DNA of 64,000 nt from Roseicyclus mahoneyensis (GTDB lineage Bacteria > Pseudomonadota > Alphaproteobacteria > Rhodobacterales > Rhodobacteraceae). Below, one piece after another: positions 1-7,580 of this stretch (position 1 is the stretch's first letter; each line of letters begins with the position of its first letter). Below the pieces are notes generated by a model. The model saw only the letters and a list, made by a program, of their open reading frames with translations, was not told where the DNA came from and ran no database searches. The translations under genes and the position numbers were made by a program. The stretch spans positions 1-64,000 of the forward strand of contig NZ_QGGW01000002.1 of the NCBI RefSeq assembly GCF_003148775.1, written 5' to 3'.

Positions 1-15
1 CCTGCGTTTCGACAT
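1..15 (-). CDS. Start of IS3-family transposase OrfA (first five codons only)
   Basis: The ATG at 15 opens a reading frame MSKRR that runs off the window. This is how many IS3 OrfA proteins (helix-turn-helix, DUF1153/transposase_8 type) begin. The AGGAG site lies eight bases upstream. Assignment rests on the start context and the adjacent terminal-repeat-like sequence, because only five residues are visible. Confidence 0.5.
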
Positions 16-95
16 ATTCTGATCTCCTCGTCTTGGGGATCAGCAGACCTCAGATCGTAGCTTCCGTCACTGTCCAATTTTCGGGGGGTAGCTCA
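1..95 (-). mobile_element. 5' end of an IS3-family insertion sequence, cut by the window edge
   Basis: Read on the minus strand, the element starts at 95 with TGAGCTACCCCCCGAAAA, a TG-starting, C-rich end followed by a TTGGACA stretch, as in many IS3-family terminal repeats. About 50 bases further in, an AGGAG ribosome-binding site (24-28) precedes an ATG at 15. The boundary at 95 is inferred from the TG/CA terminal rule. No target duplication can be checked because the other end lies outside the window. Confidence 0.6.
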
Positions 96-688
96 GATTT
101 CCCATCTTTTGACGAGAATCCACTATCACTCAGCTCCTTGGTCGAAATAGAATTTCGCAACGCAGTTACTTTGTGACGCTTGTGAACCGTGCGTTTTTGT
201 TTCGTCAACGTTTCGGCTCCGGTGCCTTTGTCATGCGCTGCTTCGCCTTACCTGTCGCGGCTTCCTTCAACCGGCTGTCAGCCTTCTTTCCGATTCCAAG
301 GTCTAATGGGGCCGACCTGGCGCCGAAAGCGGCACGAAGCGGCCCACCTTGGCTGTCAACCTGCTGTTCGAGGGACGGTTTGAAGGCTGTTCTGGTAACT
401 TCTTGCGTTCTCTGCCATGCTTGTTTGTGTCGTCGATCTGTCTGAATCGGCTGCCGGGAAATTGCTAAATGGATTTCCGGCGCGATTTCTGATGTTTACG
501 AGGCAGGGCTCACCTAACGGTCGCTTTTCTGGTTTTTTTGGTCCAAGATTGTATCTAAAGTTTCCAAAGCCTAAAATTCATCGCATGTCGCTCCAAATCT
601 GGCTAACGGTGTTTTCGTGTAATTTTGTTCATCGGTTCTGTCCCCCACAGAACTGCGTATCCTCACCATCCCTGTCAGGAGCCTTTCG
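96..688. other. Non-coding or decayed stretch between the IS end and the response regulator
   Basis: No convincing complete gene is present. On the minus strand a frame from about 495 to 205 stays open for roughly 96 codons and ends in a lysine/arginine-rich tail, but it lacks an ATG, GTG or TTG near its head and follows an in-frame TAA. It could be the 3' remnant of a gene, or chance. Base composition is lower in GC than most of the window, consistent with accessory DNA. The promoter of the gene at 689 must lie at the right end. Confidence 0.4.
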
Positions 689-1294
689 ATGAAAATTCTC
701 ATCGCCGATGACCACGCGTTGCTTGCTCAGGCGATTTGCGATACCCTCTGCCGCTCACCTGATTTCGAGGTAACGACCTGCTATACTCTCCAGGGCACAC
801 TCGACGAGGTGAACGCCACACCTCATGACGTCGTGCTGCTCGACCTGAGGATGCCAGGCATGCACGGGCTCGCCAGCATCACGGATGTCGTCGCGCGCGC
901 AGGGGATGCAAACGTCGTCCTGTTCACAGGACAGGTGGACCGGCAGTTCGTCGACGACGCCATCAAGTTGGGCGTGAAGGGTTACATCCCCAAGACCATG
1001 CCTCTGAAGTCGCTCGAAGTAGCCCTTCGTCTTATCCAGACGGGTCAGACCTTTATCCCGCACATCGGCTCGACCGCAGCTCCGCAGCCCGACGAGAAGC
1101 GCGCACCCTTGACCGACCGCGAATTGCATGTCCTCCGCCTGGCGGCTGACGGCGAAACAAATAAGGAAATCGCCCGGGAAATCTCCAACTCGGAGACCCA
1201 GGTCAAGATGATTATGCGCAACATCTGCATGAAATTGGCAGCTCGCAATCGAGCCCATGCCTGCATGATCGGGCGCGAACGCCTGTTGATCTGA
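689..1294 (+). CDS. NarL/FixJ-family response regulator
   Basis: The protein has 201 aa and two domains. An N-terminal receiver (about 1-118) has acidic residues D7/D8, phospho-acceptor D52 in a LLDLRMPG context, T80 and K102, so it should be phosphorylated by a histidine kinase. A C-terminal LuxR-type helix-turn-helix (about 137-195, starting LTDRELHVLRL) binds DNA. A good Shine-Dalgarno (CAGGAGCC) precedes the ATG. No histidine kinase is adjacent, so it is an orphan here. Family assignment is firm; target genes are unknown. Confidence 0.93.
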   Translation: MKILIADDHALLAQAICDTLCRSPDFEVTTCYTLQGTLDEVNATPHDVVLLDLRMPGMHGLASITDVVARAGDANVVLFTGQVDRQFVDDAIKLGVKGYIPKTMPLKSLEVALRLIQTGQTFIPHIGSTAAPQPDEKRAPLTDRELHVLRLAADGETNKEIAREISNSETQVKMIMRNICMKLAARNRAHACMIGRERLLI

Positions 1295-1449
1295 CGATGG
1301 CGCCGCGCGTGCGTGCGTGCCGCAGCTGGCCAACTGGTGGCTGCACGTCTGCGGAGCCCCCGACCTACTGCTGTCCCGCACGCGCGTAAATGCGCCAACT
1401 TGATCTTGCCTGCGTCTTCCGCGCCGAATCTCGCAGGAAGGATTGAGGT

Positions 1450-1848
1450 TCAGCTACGCCCGCGCGGTCGGGGAACTGGGCGGAGTGGTATGTCGGGCAA
1501 CCAGTGCTCGGCGAACGCACGCAGGGCAAGGCTCGGCCAAGGACCGCCCGCCGGGCATTCTACCCCCAAAGTTTGGCTTTCCGTCACCACCTCAGGCCAC
1601 AGCTCTGGCCACCGCTGGCGGAAGGCGGCGGTCAAAGCGGCCGCAACCCGCGGCCGAAGAGCATCGCCAATGCCCCGGGTGTAGAACAAACTGCACAGTG
1701 CACCTTCGGGATCATCCAGAATCTTTCGCAAGGTATGTTCGCGGAAGAAGTCCGAATTGAGCAAACTGGGCCGGATACCCCAATCCACGTAGACGTCTTG
1801 AAACAGGACTGACAGAGGTACGTCAAGATCGTCAGGACAAGTCGACAA
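1450..1848 (-). CDS. Hypothetical protein, about 132 aa
   Basis: I do not recognise a family. The frame is rich in aromatic and charged residues, with no signal peptide or membrane segment, and ends in a basic proline/arginine tail. The best in-frame start is a TTG at 1848. In the next frame an ATG at 1879 gives about 15 codons before a stop next to the TTG, so the gene may have lost its original start by a one-base shift. It lies convergent to the response regulator. That it is a gene is likely but not certain. Confidence 0.5.
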   Translation of the reverse strand: MSTCPDDLDVPLSVLFQDVYVDWGIRPSLLNSDFFREHTLRKILDDPEGALCSLFYTRGIGDALRPRVAAALTAAFRQRWPELWPEVVTESQTLGVECPAGGPWPSLALRAFAEHWLPDIPLRPVPRPRGRS

Positions 1849-1948
1849 TTTTTGCAGCCCCCTCGTTGGATTGGCTCATTTGAGACTGCGCGGCACGATC
1901 ACGACGAAACGGTTTTGTGAACCTAGGCACTTGGTGCCCGCCGGAGTT

Positions 1949-2596
1949 TCAATGTGACATGTGAGAAGGCCGTGCCATATCAGCGACGGAACCCGTGATC
2001 TCAGGGCCAGCGACATCGTCTGAACCAAGCAAACTGGTTCCGAGACGTTTCCGTACAACACGGTGATTGGTAACAGCCGCACCAAGCGCAAGGGCAATCT
2101 GGGGCCGCGAAGCCGGAAGCCTGATGCTTGCGTCTGCGATCATCGCCCGCTCACATGACAAGTCGGGCCGTGCAAAACTGGTGGACGCAATGACGACAGG
2201 CAGGTTGCTGGTGGTTGCCCGGAAGCGCCCCAATGCATCGACAGCTACGTCGAGATCCTGAAAATAATCGATTCCAACAAGCACGATAAGTGGCTCGGCA
2301 AAATGCGCAGCTCTCGCTTTTGCGTCAGATAGGCTGCTACACATCTCTACACCGAGTGTGAACCGATCCAGCCATGAAACGTGATCGAGCAGCTGACAGG
2401 ATGGATCGGCTACGATCAATATACGACGCCGAACGATCTGCGCGCCAAGGATATGTTTGGACGCACCTTCAAGGCCTCTATTCAACGGGTCGATCGAGCC
2501 AGCCGACTCATACGCGGCATTTCGACCGATCTCGACTTTCCGGGAATCTCTGGAAAACGCCGCCATCCAAACCTTGATGCCACCCCAAGCTGCCAT
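1949..2596 (-). CDS. Degenerate receiver-domain protein
   Basis: The protein has 215 aa. After a 55-residue N-terminal stretch, the sequence RRRILIVADP looks like the first strand of a response-regulator receiver. LIVLVGID places D110 where the phospho-acceptor strand should be, and a VVIASTS strand follows. Only D64 remains in the acidic pocket, and the conserved late lysine seems replaced (RLPASR). It may therefore be a pseudo-receiver used for protein contacts. There is no output domain. An AGGAG site lies about ten bases before the ATG. It sits near a full response regulator but is not in an operon with it. Confidence 0.55.
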   Translation of the reverse strand: MAAWGGIKVWMAAFSRDSRKVEIGRNAAYESAGSIDPLNRGLEGASKHILGAQIVRRRILIVADPSCQLLDHVSWLDRFTLGVEMCSSLSDAKARAAHFAEPLIVLVGIDYFQDLDVAVDALGRFRATTSNLPVVIASTSFARPDLSCERAMIADASIRLPASRPQIALALGAAVTNHRVVRKRLGTSLLGSDDVAGPEITGSVADMARPSHMSH

Positions 2597-2993
2597 TTCG
2601 CTTCGTCTCCTACGCCATTGTTTGATCTATAGCGGAGCAGGACGATTATTGCGACGTATCGGAAGTGACGCTTCGCACCAACGCCAAAATTTTCTTTTGC
2701 TGATGTCGTTATCGAGGGCGTTGCAAAGGACGCGCAAGCCTACATTGCAAGTTACTTCGGATAGACACCCGGCCGTTTTGAAGCTCTTTCGGTAGGCGGC
2801 GGTTTCGATTTGCCGGCCATCCGCAGTCGCAGTTTGTGAAACATTATGCTTTTGCCGCGCTTAATACGGCCTCAATGTCTCGTAAGATCACATCTCGATC
2901 ATCGGTCATTGCAGCATTTCATTAAAATTCGACTATTATTTGGTGCCGGGCGCGTCCATTCGGAGCATCAGATGCAAGAGGGAGAACTCGAAC
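2597..2993. other. Divergent intergenic region
   Basis: This separates the minus-strand receiver-like gene from the plus-strand winged-helix gene, so it should hold both promoters. AT-rich sequence at about 2915-2945 with a TATTAT hexamer is a possible -10 region for the plus-strand genes. A plus-strand frame ending at 2764 (about 23 sense codons after an upstream stop) has a coding-like tail ending YIASYFG and could be gene debris. I see no strong terminator or long repeat. Confidence 0.35.
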
Positions 2994-3365
2994 ATGCAAC
3001 ATGTTGACGATTATCAGAAGGCGATCGTACGCGAAGCTGCTGCGTCGGAACTGGAATATGTACGCAAGTTAGGTACTCGAAACGATCTGATTCTTGCATG
3101 CGCAAATCCTGGTGCCTTCGAAGCCGTGCTTTATATCATGTGCGCCGGTGAAGGCGGTGCGCCTGTTTATAATGCGGTGGAGAGTGTCGAGTCGCGGTTC
3201 TCAAGCCCATCCGGCATCATCGGTCGCCTGCGCGCCATGCGTGCCGGTGGCCTTTTCGAGGAGCGTGCGGGACGAAAAAGGTCGCAGGTTTGCCTTGTCC
3301 CGTCCGAGCGGTTGCTGAGCCAGCTTGGTCCTGTTCTACTCAGCAAATACGCAGGAAATAGATGA
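2994..3365 (+). CDS. Putative winged-helix DNA-binding protein
   Basis: The protein has 123 aa. The start at 2994 is chosen because GGGAGAAC lies eight bases upstream; an earlier in-frame ATG at 2940 lacks such a site. Residues about 28-105 contain alternating helices and a basic wing (SGIIGRLRAMRAGGLFEER then RKRSQV) reminiscent of MarR-like winged helices, but no catalytic or metal motif is visible. It overlaps the next gene by ATGA, so the two are translationally coupled. A regulator role is inferred. Confidence 0.6.
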   Translation: MQHVDDYQKAIVREAAASELEYVRKLGTRNDLILACANPGAFEAVLYIMCAGEGGAPVYNAVESVESRFSSPSGIIGRLRAMRAGGLFEERAGRKRSQVCLVPSERLLSQLGPVLLSKYAGNR

Positions 3366-3535
3366 AGGATCTGCATGCTATGGCTGAGCCCATCGCCGTC
3401 GTTAAAGATCGGACCGAGCCAGAATTTCACCGGGACATCGATGCGGTGGGCCTGTTTATGGCATGTCTGATCATGATAATCGGCATGTTCCTCGGACTGT
3501 GTCTGGGATACCTGATCTGGGGCATCGTGCGCTAA
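3362..3535 (+). CDS. Single-pass membrane microprotein, 57 aa
   Basis: The ATG overlaps the stop of the winged-helix gene (ATGA, 3362-3365). The first 28 residues are hydrophilic and the rest (about 29-55) form one strongly hydrophobic segment rich in Met, Ile, Leu and Gly, ending in Arg. This predicts a small inner-membrane protein with a short cytoplasmic head. No known family is recognised. Its end lies seven bases from the end of the opposing small-protein operon, with no obvious terminator between. Confidence 0.65.
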   Translation: MKDLHAMAEPIAVVKDRTEPEFHRDIDAVGLFMACLIMIIGMFLGLCLGYLIWGIVR

Positions 3536-3541
3536 ATATGG

Positions 3542-3670
3542 TCAACCGGCCCGGAGAGGGTTACGCATGCTGTCCAGATCCGGCACCATGAAAGGCTGAC
3601 ACCCTTGCAAAAGATAGAAAAGTAGCAAGGCGATGACCGTAAAGGCAGTCAGCGTAACCCCGCGTGGCAT
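3542..3670 (-). CDS. 42-aa hydrophobic microprotein, possible lipoprotein
   Basis: The stop of the upstream DUF6447-like gene and this ATG share a base (TGATG). The protein begins MPRGVTLTAF, continues with a hydrophobic run to LLQGC, and ends in a 18-residue polar tail. LQGC could be a lipobox, making this a very short lipoprotein; alternatively it is a single-pass membrane peptide. It is the last gene of a four-gene minus-strand operon. Coupling to its neighbour is the main support for it being real. Confidence 0.5.
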   Translation of the reverse strand: MPRGVTLTAFTVIALLLFYLLQGCQPFMVPDLDSMRNPLRAG

Positions 3671-3867
3671 CACCCCTCAACCTTTTCCAACTCAGCCTTG
3701 AGCGCGAGCGCGTATGAAGCGCGCGCGGTTTGGTACACGGCGATTTCGTTCTTCAGTTTCAGCATTTGAACTTCGAGAAATTGCAGACTTGCGAGTTGGG
3801 CTTTACCATTATCGGTCAAGTCTTCCGTGTTATACTCGAGTCCGTCGACAGTGATCTTGGGCATCAT
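3670..3867 (-). CDS. DUF6447-like small protein (copy 2)
   Basis: The protein has 65 aa. It opens with an ITVDGLEYNTEDL segment, then a helical stretch LASLQFLEVQMLKLKNEIAV, and ends in an Ala/Tyr/Lys-rich helix. This matches the small family I recall as DUF6447: a short beta hairpin followed by a coiled helix. It is clearly paralogous to the protein at 4113-4316, sharing TIDG/TVDG, L-Q at the helix start and TAR.[SG]YA.AL near the end. Function is unknown. It is third in the operon. Confidence 0.75.
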   Translation of the reverse strand: MMPKITVDGLEYNTEDLTDNGKAQLASLQFLEVQMLKLKNEIAVYQTARASYALALKAELEKVEG

Positions 3868-3881
3868 TTTCTCCGTTGCTG

Positions 3882-4109
3882 TCAGTCTTCAAACAGTGTG
3901 CGCAGGTCAACACCGCTGCTTTCCCTGACCATTTCGTTTTTGAGATCGGCAATATACGCGTTTTTTGCCTTTGTGAGCAAAGCCCGCATGTTCGCGCAGT
4001 CACGCAGCCGCTCAGAAGCGTGTCTGAAGGCGGACAGATTGCTGCGCCCTTTCTCGCTTGATGCAGGACCAACATAGTCCTTGCGACCGAAGCCGAATGT
4101 TTGTGTCAC
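3882..4109 (-). CDS. Hypothetical 75-aa protein between two DUF6447-like genes
   Basis: It starts with GTG three bases after the stop of the upstream DUF6447-like gene and ends 14 bases before the next one, so it is operonic. The sequence is hydrophilic and mostly helical (FRHASERLRDCANMRALL) with a C-terminal acidic tail. No motif or membrane segment is seen and I do not recognise a family. No good ribosome-binding site is visible, which fits translational coupling. Confidence 0.55.
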   Translation of the reverse strand: MTQTFGFGRKDYVGPASSEKGRSNLSAFRHASERLRDCANMRALLTKAKNAYIADLKNEMVRESSGVDLRTLFED

Positions 4110-4112
4110 GGA

Positions 4113-4316
4113 TCAGATCTTGTGCTTTTCAACCTCGCGCCGCAGCGCGTTTGCGTAACCAAGGCGGGCCGTATCTGCGATGGCCCACTCGTTTTGCAAC
4201 TGACGGATCTGCTGGTCACAGAACCGGATGTTCTGGATCTGCAGCCGGGCCTTCTCGGTCAGGTTGTCGAGGTTGTAGTCGATTCCGTCGATTGTGATGA
4301 TCTGGGTATCTGACAT
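4113..4316 (-). CDS. DUF6447-like small protein (copy 1)
   Basis: The protein has 67 aa from the ATG at 4316, preceded by AGAGGA; an in-frame ATG at 4382 lacks a site. It contains an IITIDGIDYNLDNLTEK hairpin and a glutamine-rich helix (IQNIRFCDQQIRQLQNEWA) like its paralogue at 3670-3867. This is the first gene of the four-gene operon. Two diverged copies around a third protein suggest a small heteromeric complex, which is inference. No secretion signal is present. Confidence 0.75.
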   Translation of the reverse strand: MSDTQIITIDGIDYNLDNLTEKARLQIQNIRFCDQQIRQLQNEWAIADTARLGYANALRREVEKHKI

Positions 4317-4503
4317 AAGCTGGTTCCTCTTTTTGCGACTCCGTTCAGGAAGCGCGTCGTATGGGCACCTGCGTTCGCTCAAGCACGCGCATTTGCATGC
4401 ATGCCCCAGATTTATCCAGAGCTTTATTCCAAAATATCATCTTTTAATTCTGACGATCAGCGCCGCGTTCGCGCAATGTCAGCAGATGCGGCAGCGGTCA
4501 GAC

Positions 4504-4536
4504 CCAAAAACGAATGGGGTGGGCCTAAGCCCACCC
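4504..4536 (-). terminator. Rho-independent terminator of the porin gene
   Basis: On the minus strand GGGTGGGC-TTAG-GCCCACCC (8-bp stem, 4-base loop; 4517-4536) is followed by a T-rich tract (4505-4509). It lies just downstream of the porin stop codon at 4563. Confidence 0.75.
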
Positions 4537-4562
4537 AATCCGGATCACAGAGTTCCGAAAGA

Positions 4563-5483
4563 TCAGAACGACATCGCAACGCCGAGCGACCAGGTGGAGC
4601 CGGCATCAACGCCAAGTACTTCGCCGTCACCATAGCCGAGGTGGAGCGAAGCACCGCCGCCAAGGTCGTAGGACGCAGCGAGGCCGAAGCCGTCAGTGTC
4701 CCCAAGGGACGTGTCGTAACGACCCCAGTTCGCATGAACCGTGAACGCGTCGAACTCGTAGCTCGCACCAAGACCGACGTGGTCGACATCAAAAGGCAGC
4801 TGAGAATAGTTCACGGTCGCCGTCAGGCCCGTGTCCAACTCCACGCTGGCCGAAATGCCGATGATAGCGTCGGGAGCAGTGTCGGAGTCCTGATAACCGA
4901 GGCCAAGTGCGAGAGAGCCACCAGCGAAGTCGAAGCCGTAACGGAAACCGAGGCCAAGGATCGCGTCATCCGCTCCGGTCTCGTCGATTTCGGCCGACAC
5001 TGCGACGCCCAAGTCGCCGATCGAGTAATCGTAACGCAGAACCTGACCATTGAATCCGCCATCGTAGCCGGAGTTGCCGTTGAAGCCGGCATGGCCGGTT
5101 TCAGCGTCGTTGATCGAGCCCGGCGAACCAGCGTTCACTTCGGTCATCGCCCAGTCGAACGCACCGTCGGTGTCGCCCATGGTCAGGGTGCCGAACGCGC
5201 CGCGGATGAACACGGTGAAATCAGCGGTTCCGCCGTCGACGTCGACCAGACCCTGGCGGGTGGAGCCAGCGCCGGATTCGATTGCATCATCCAGATCGAT
5301 GGTCGCGCCAAAGGACAGGCCGTTGTCGGTTTCACCCGTCAGCCGGAAGCGCACGTCGACCGACTGGAAGAACACGGTTTCGGCATCGGCTCCGCCGGCA
5401 ATACCCATTTCGGCGGAACCCGACAGCGAAACATCGGCACTCGCAATTCCAGCAGTAGCCACTAGCGCAGTAGTAGCGAAGAT
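4563..5483 (-). pseudogene. Roseobacter-type outer-membrane porin lacking its start codon
   Basis: About 306 residues remain. The reading frame begins inside the signal peptide (FATTALVATAGIASADVSL) and runs to a C-terminal beta strand ending WSLGVAMSF, the usual outer-membrane insertion signal. Glycine/aspartate-rich alternating strands are typical of the family, and the length is normal. The expected first codons (MKKVL or MKKIL) are missing: upstream of 5483 the frame has no ATG, GTG or TTG close by and no ribosome-binding site, and homology stops abruptly at IFATT. The terminator is intact. It is either a silent cassette or a gene broken by rearrangement next to the recombinase at 5735. 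Confidence 0.75.
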
Positions 5484-5734
5484 ACTATTGTCCGAATTGT
5501 GGGCAGGAAATGTTCCACTCTTTGGTCTGGAAATGAAAACTATAGTTGCATTAATTACTGATGATCTGTCTATTCCGGTAGAAGCCAGAGCTGTCGCTCT
5601 ATCGAGCGTAGTTTGCGGCCCTTGGGATGCCAATCCGAGCCGAAAAGATTTCGGGGCGGGAAGGAATGGACTGCGCCCGAGTTTCCATCCGTATCCGGCA
5701 CTGTGACGTGCCCAAAAGACAAAGGTGACACCCG
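5484..5734. other. Junction region between the headless porin and the recombinase
   Basis: The sequence changes from porin-coding to an AT-richer stretch at about 5484. It contains a short hairpin AGAGC-TGTC-GCTCT (about 5586-5599). A possible 57-codon plus-strand frame (5533-5706, start ATG) lacks a clear ribosome-binding site and any recognisable family. The recombinase promoter should be here. I see no clear att-site repeat. Confidence 0.4.
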
Positions 5735-6688
5735 ATGCTGATGAACCCCGTGATGTTTGGCGACGCGCCCACGACGCTGAACGCCTTTTTCGACGAACAC
5801 TACCTGCCCCACTGCGAAGCGACCACGCGGGGGCATCGGCACGTCCGCCTGACCTACGAAAAGCACCTGCGCGACACGCTGGGGCCAATGCGATGGCAGG
5901 AGATCACGCCGCTGATGGTGAACGCGTGGCTGCGCAACCAGCTGCAAAAGAAGCTCAAGCACACGACGATCAACAAGCACATCTTCCTTGTGAACCGCCT
6001 GTTCCGGACAGTGCGCGATTGGGGCGCCCTTCCCGAAGGCGCCAACCAGCCGCCATCGCTGCGCAAACTGCCCACCGGCGACCACAGACAGCGGTTCCTC
6101 TCCAAGGAAGAGATCCTCCGCCTGCTTGCGGAATGTGGCAAGATCAACCATCCGTACCTGCAACTCTTCATTCGCTTCCTCCTCCTGACCGGCGCGCGCA
6201 AGGGCGAGGCCCGCACCATGCGCTGGTGCGATATCGACGTGGCAAGCGGGGTCTGGCGGGTGCCGGTGTCCAAAAATGGACGGTCGCGCCGGATCATGTT
6301 GAGCGCCGCTGCGCTGGATACGCTGGAGCAGGTCAAGCGGCGGACACTCATCCTGGGACAAAGGGTCGGGCCCGAGCATCATGTCTTTCCGAACCCCAAG
6401 ACCGGCACCTGCTACCATGGGTTCCATCTTGCCTATTTCCGGGCGCGTGACGCTGCCGGTTTGCCCGAAGTCCGCATCCACGATCTACGTCACACCTATG
6501 CATCACTGCTGATCAACAACGGCGTGAGCCTCTACGAAGTGCAGGAACTGTTGGGCCATTCCTCCGTCGCAATGACACAACGCTATGCCCACCTGGCGCC
6601 GAACAAACTGCGATCGCGCACTCAGATCGTCGCATCAATCGTCGATGGCGGTATGGTCGATGGTGGTATGGAGGTGGCAGTGCAATGA
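5735..6688 (+). CDS. Tyrosine recombinase / phage-type integrase
   Basis: The protein has 317 aa. An N-terminal SAM-like core-binding domain (about 13-95) is followed by the catalytic domain with the full set of residues: R155 (TGARKGEA), K180, H249 and R252 (HDLRHT), H275 (LLGHSS) and nucleophile Y284 (QRYAHL). It should cut and rejoin DNA at specific sites. AAGGTG precedes the ATG. No tRNA gene is adjacent, and no other phage or conjugation genes are visible. It points away from the headless porin at 4563-5483. Its substrate site is unknown. Confidence 0.93.
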   Translation: MLMNPVMFGDAPTTLNAFFDEHYLPHCEATTRGHRHVRLTYEKHLRDTLGPMRWQEITPLMVNAWLRNQLQKKLKHTTINKHIFLVNRLFRTVRDWGALPEGANQPPSLRKLPTGDHRQRFLSKEEILRLLAECGKINHPYLQLFIRFLLLTGARKGEARTMRWCDIDVASGVWRVPVSKNGRSRRIMLSAAALDTLEQVKRRTLILGQRVGPEHHVFPNPKTGTCYHGFHLAYFRARDAAGLPEVRIHDLRHTYASLLINNGVSLYEVQELLGHSSVAMTQRYAHLAPNKLRSRTQIVASIVDGGMVDGGMEVAVQ

Positions 6689-6981
6689 CGGCGCTGCGCT
6701 TGCGCCCCTGCAGGCGCACCAGACCGCAGCGCGTCCCACAGATAGCACCATTCTCAGCGCCTTCGACGGCACGAAACCGCGATTTGCAGAACGTCCGGAC
6801 CAGCCCGACGGCAGGGATCATGCTCGGGAAGTTGCAAAAGCGTCACAGGGTGCATGGCTCGTTGGTTCGGATCGAAACGACCAACGGGACAGCCCGGCGT
6901 GTCTGGTGCGATCCGAAAGGCCGGGTGGTGATGGAGGAATACATCGTCGGGCAATGGGTCACGGCAGGCCTGGAACCATGA
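6685..6981 (+). CDS. Hypothetical protein coupled to the recombinase
   Basis: The ATG overlaps the recombinase stop (ATGA, 6685-6688). The frame gives 98 aa. The first 45 residues are arginine/proline-rich and look unstructured, while the last 53 (from an internal Met, MLGKLQKR) look like a compact beta-rich domain. No family is recognised. It could instead start at the internal ATG. The overlap supports, but does not prove, that it is expressed with the recombinase. Confidence 0.4.
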   Translation: MTALRLRPCRRTRPQRVPQIAPFSAPSTARNRDLQNVRTSPTAGIMLGKLQKRHRVHGSLVRIETTNGTARRVWCDPKGRVVMEEYIVGQWVTAGLEP

Positions 6982-7088
6982 AAGGGACGGACAGTCTGAG
7001 CAAGCAAGACAAGTACTTGCGGTTTGTCGACATCTCCTCGACCAAGGCCAATGCACAGTTCGGAGGGCTGACGCAAAAGGGCGCGTGA
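6978..7088 (+). CDS. Possible 36-aa peptide, third in the recombinase chain
   Basis: An ATG overlaps the stop of the 98-codon frame (ATGA, 6978-6981) and opens a 36-codon hydrophilic peptide beginning MKGTDSLSKQDKYLRF. No motif is visible. Two consecutive ATGA overlaps are suggestive of an operon, yet such short frames also arise by chance. Confidence 0.25.
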   Translation: MKGTDSLSKQDKYLRFVDISSTKANAQFGGLTQKGA

Positions 7089-7150
7089 TGATCGCGACAA
7101 GGCCCTGACGATCCTGCGGGGGCTGCCGCGCCAGCTGACCCTGGTATCGG

Positions 7151-7516
7151 TCAGGACGGGTGCGACCCGGTCAGGGGCGTCTGCTGGTGCATGATCCGCA
7201 GCCATGTGCCGTCATCGTTCAGATAGGACGAGGTGCAATAGGCCTCGTACCCCGGTTCCCCCTCGCGCAGGGCCGAGGCGCGATAGGCAAGGACAGCGAT
7301 ATTCCTTTCCCGGCTGTCGCAGCGCTCGGAGAACTCGACCGAGCGCCATCGCTGCGCCACCAGATCCTCGCGCCAGATCCGGTCGCCCTGCAAGATGCCC
7401 ACTGGGTAGGGAAAGACGAAGACAGCGCCCTTCGCCGTCATCGCCCGCGCGCTGTCGGCGCCTTGCGTCCAGAACAGTTCCTCGGTCGCCCAAAGCGTGT
7501 CTTCCGTCGTCATCAT
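7151..7516 (-). CDS. NTF2-like (SnoaL/DUF4440-type) protein
   Basis: The protein has 121 aa with the pattern of a cone-shaped NTF2-like fold: an N-terminal helix (LWATEELFWTQGA), then GAVFVFPYPVGILQGDRI, then beta strands (NIAVLAYRASA, YEAYCTSSYL) and a final LRIMHQQT strand. Members act as small-ligand binders or isomerases; the substrate here is unknown. It is the last gene before the accessory region and reads in the same direction as the HPF-like gene upstream. Confidence 0.75.
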   Translation of the reverse strand: MMTTEDTLWATEELFWTQGADSARAMTAKGAVFVFPYPVGILQGDRIWREDLVAQRWRSVEFSERCDSRERNIAVLAYRASALREGEPGYEAYCTSSYLNDDGTWLRIMHQQTPLTGSHPS

Positions 7517-7580
7517 GGTCCACCTTTCTTCGATTGCTCCCGAAAATTGTCCGGTTCAGCTTGCATCGGCCTGAAGCAGG

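Noticed and set aside
4401-5465. Long plus-strand open frame of about 354 codons
   Set aside because: It is antisense to the porin. The minus strand carries a coherent outer-membrane protein with a proper C-terminal strand and terminator; the plus-strand translation has no domain or start context.
5570-6481. Minus-strand open frame across the recombinase
   Set aside because: Antisense shadow of a clear tyrosine recombinase with all catalytic residues; the shadow is compositionally odd and unrelated to any family.
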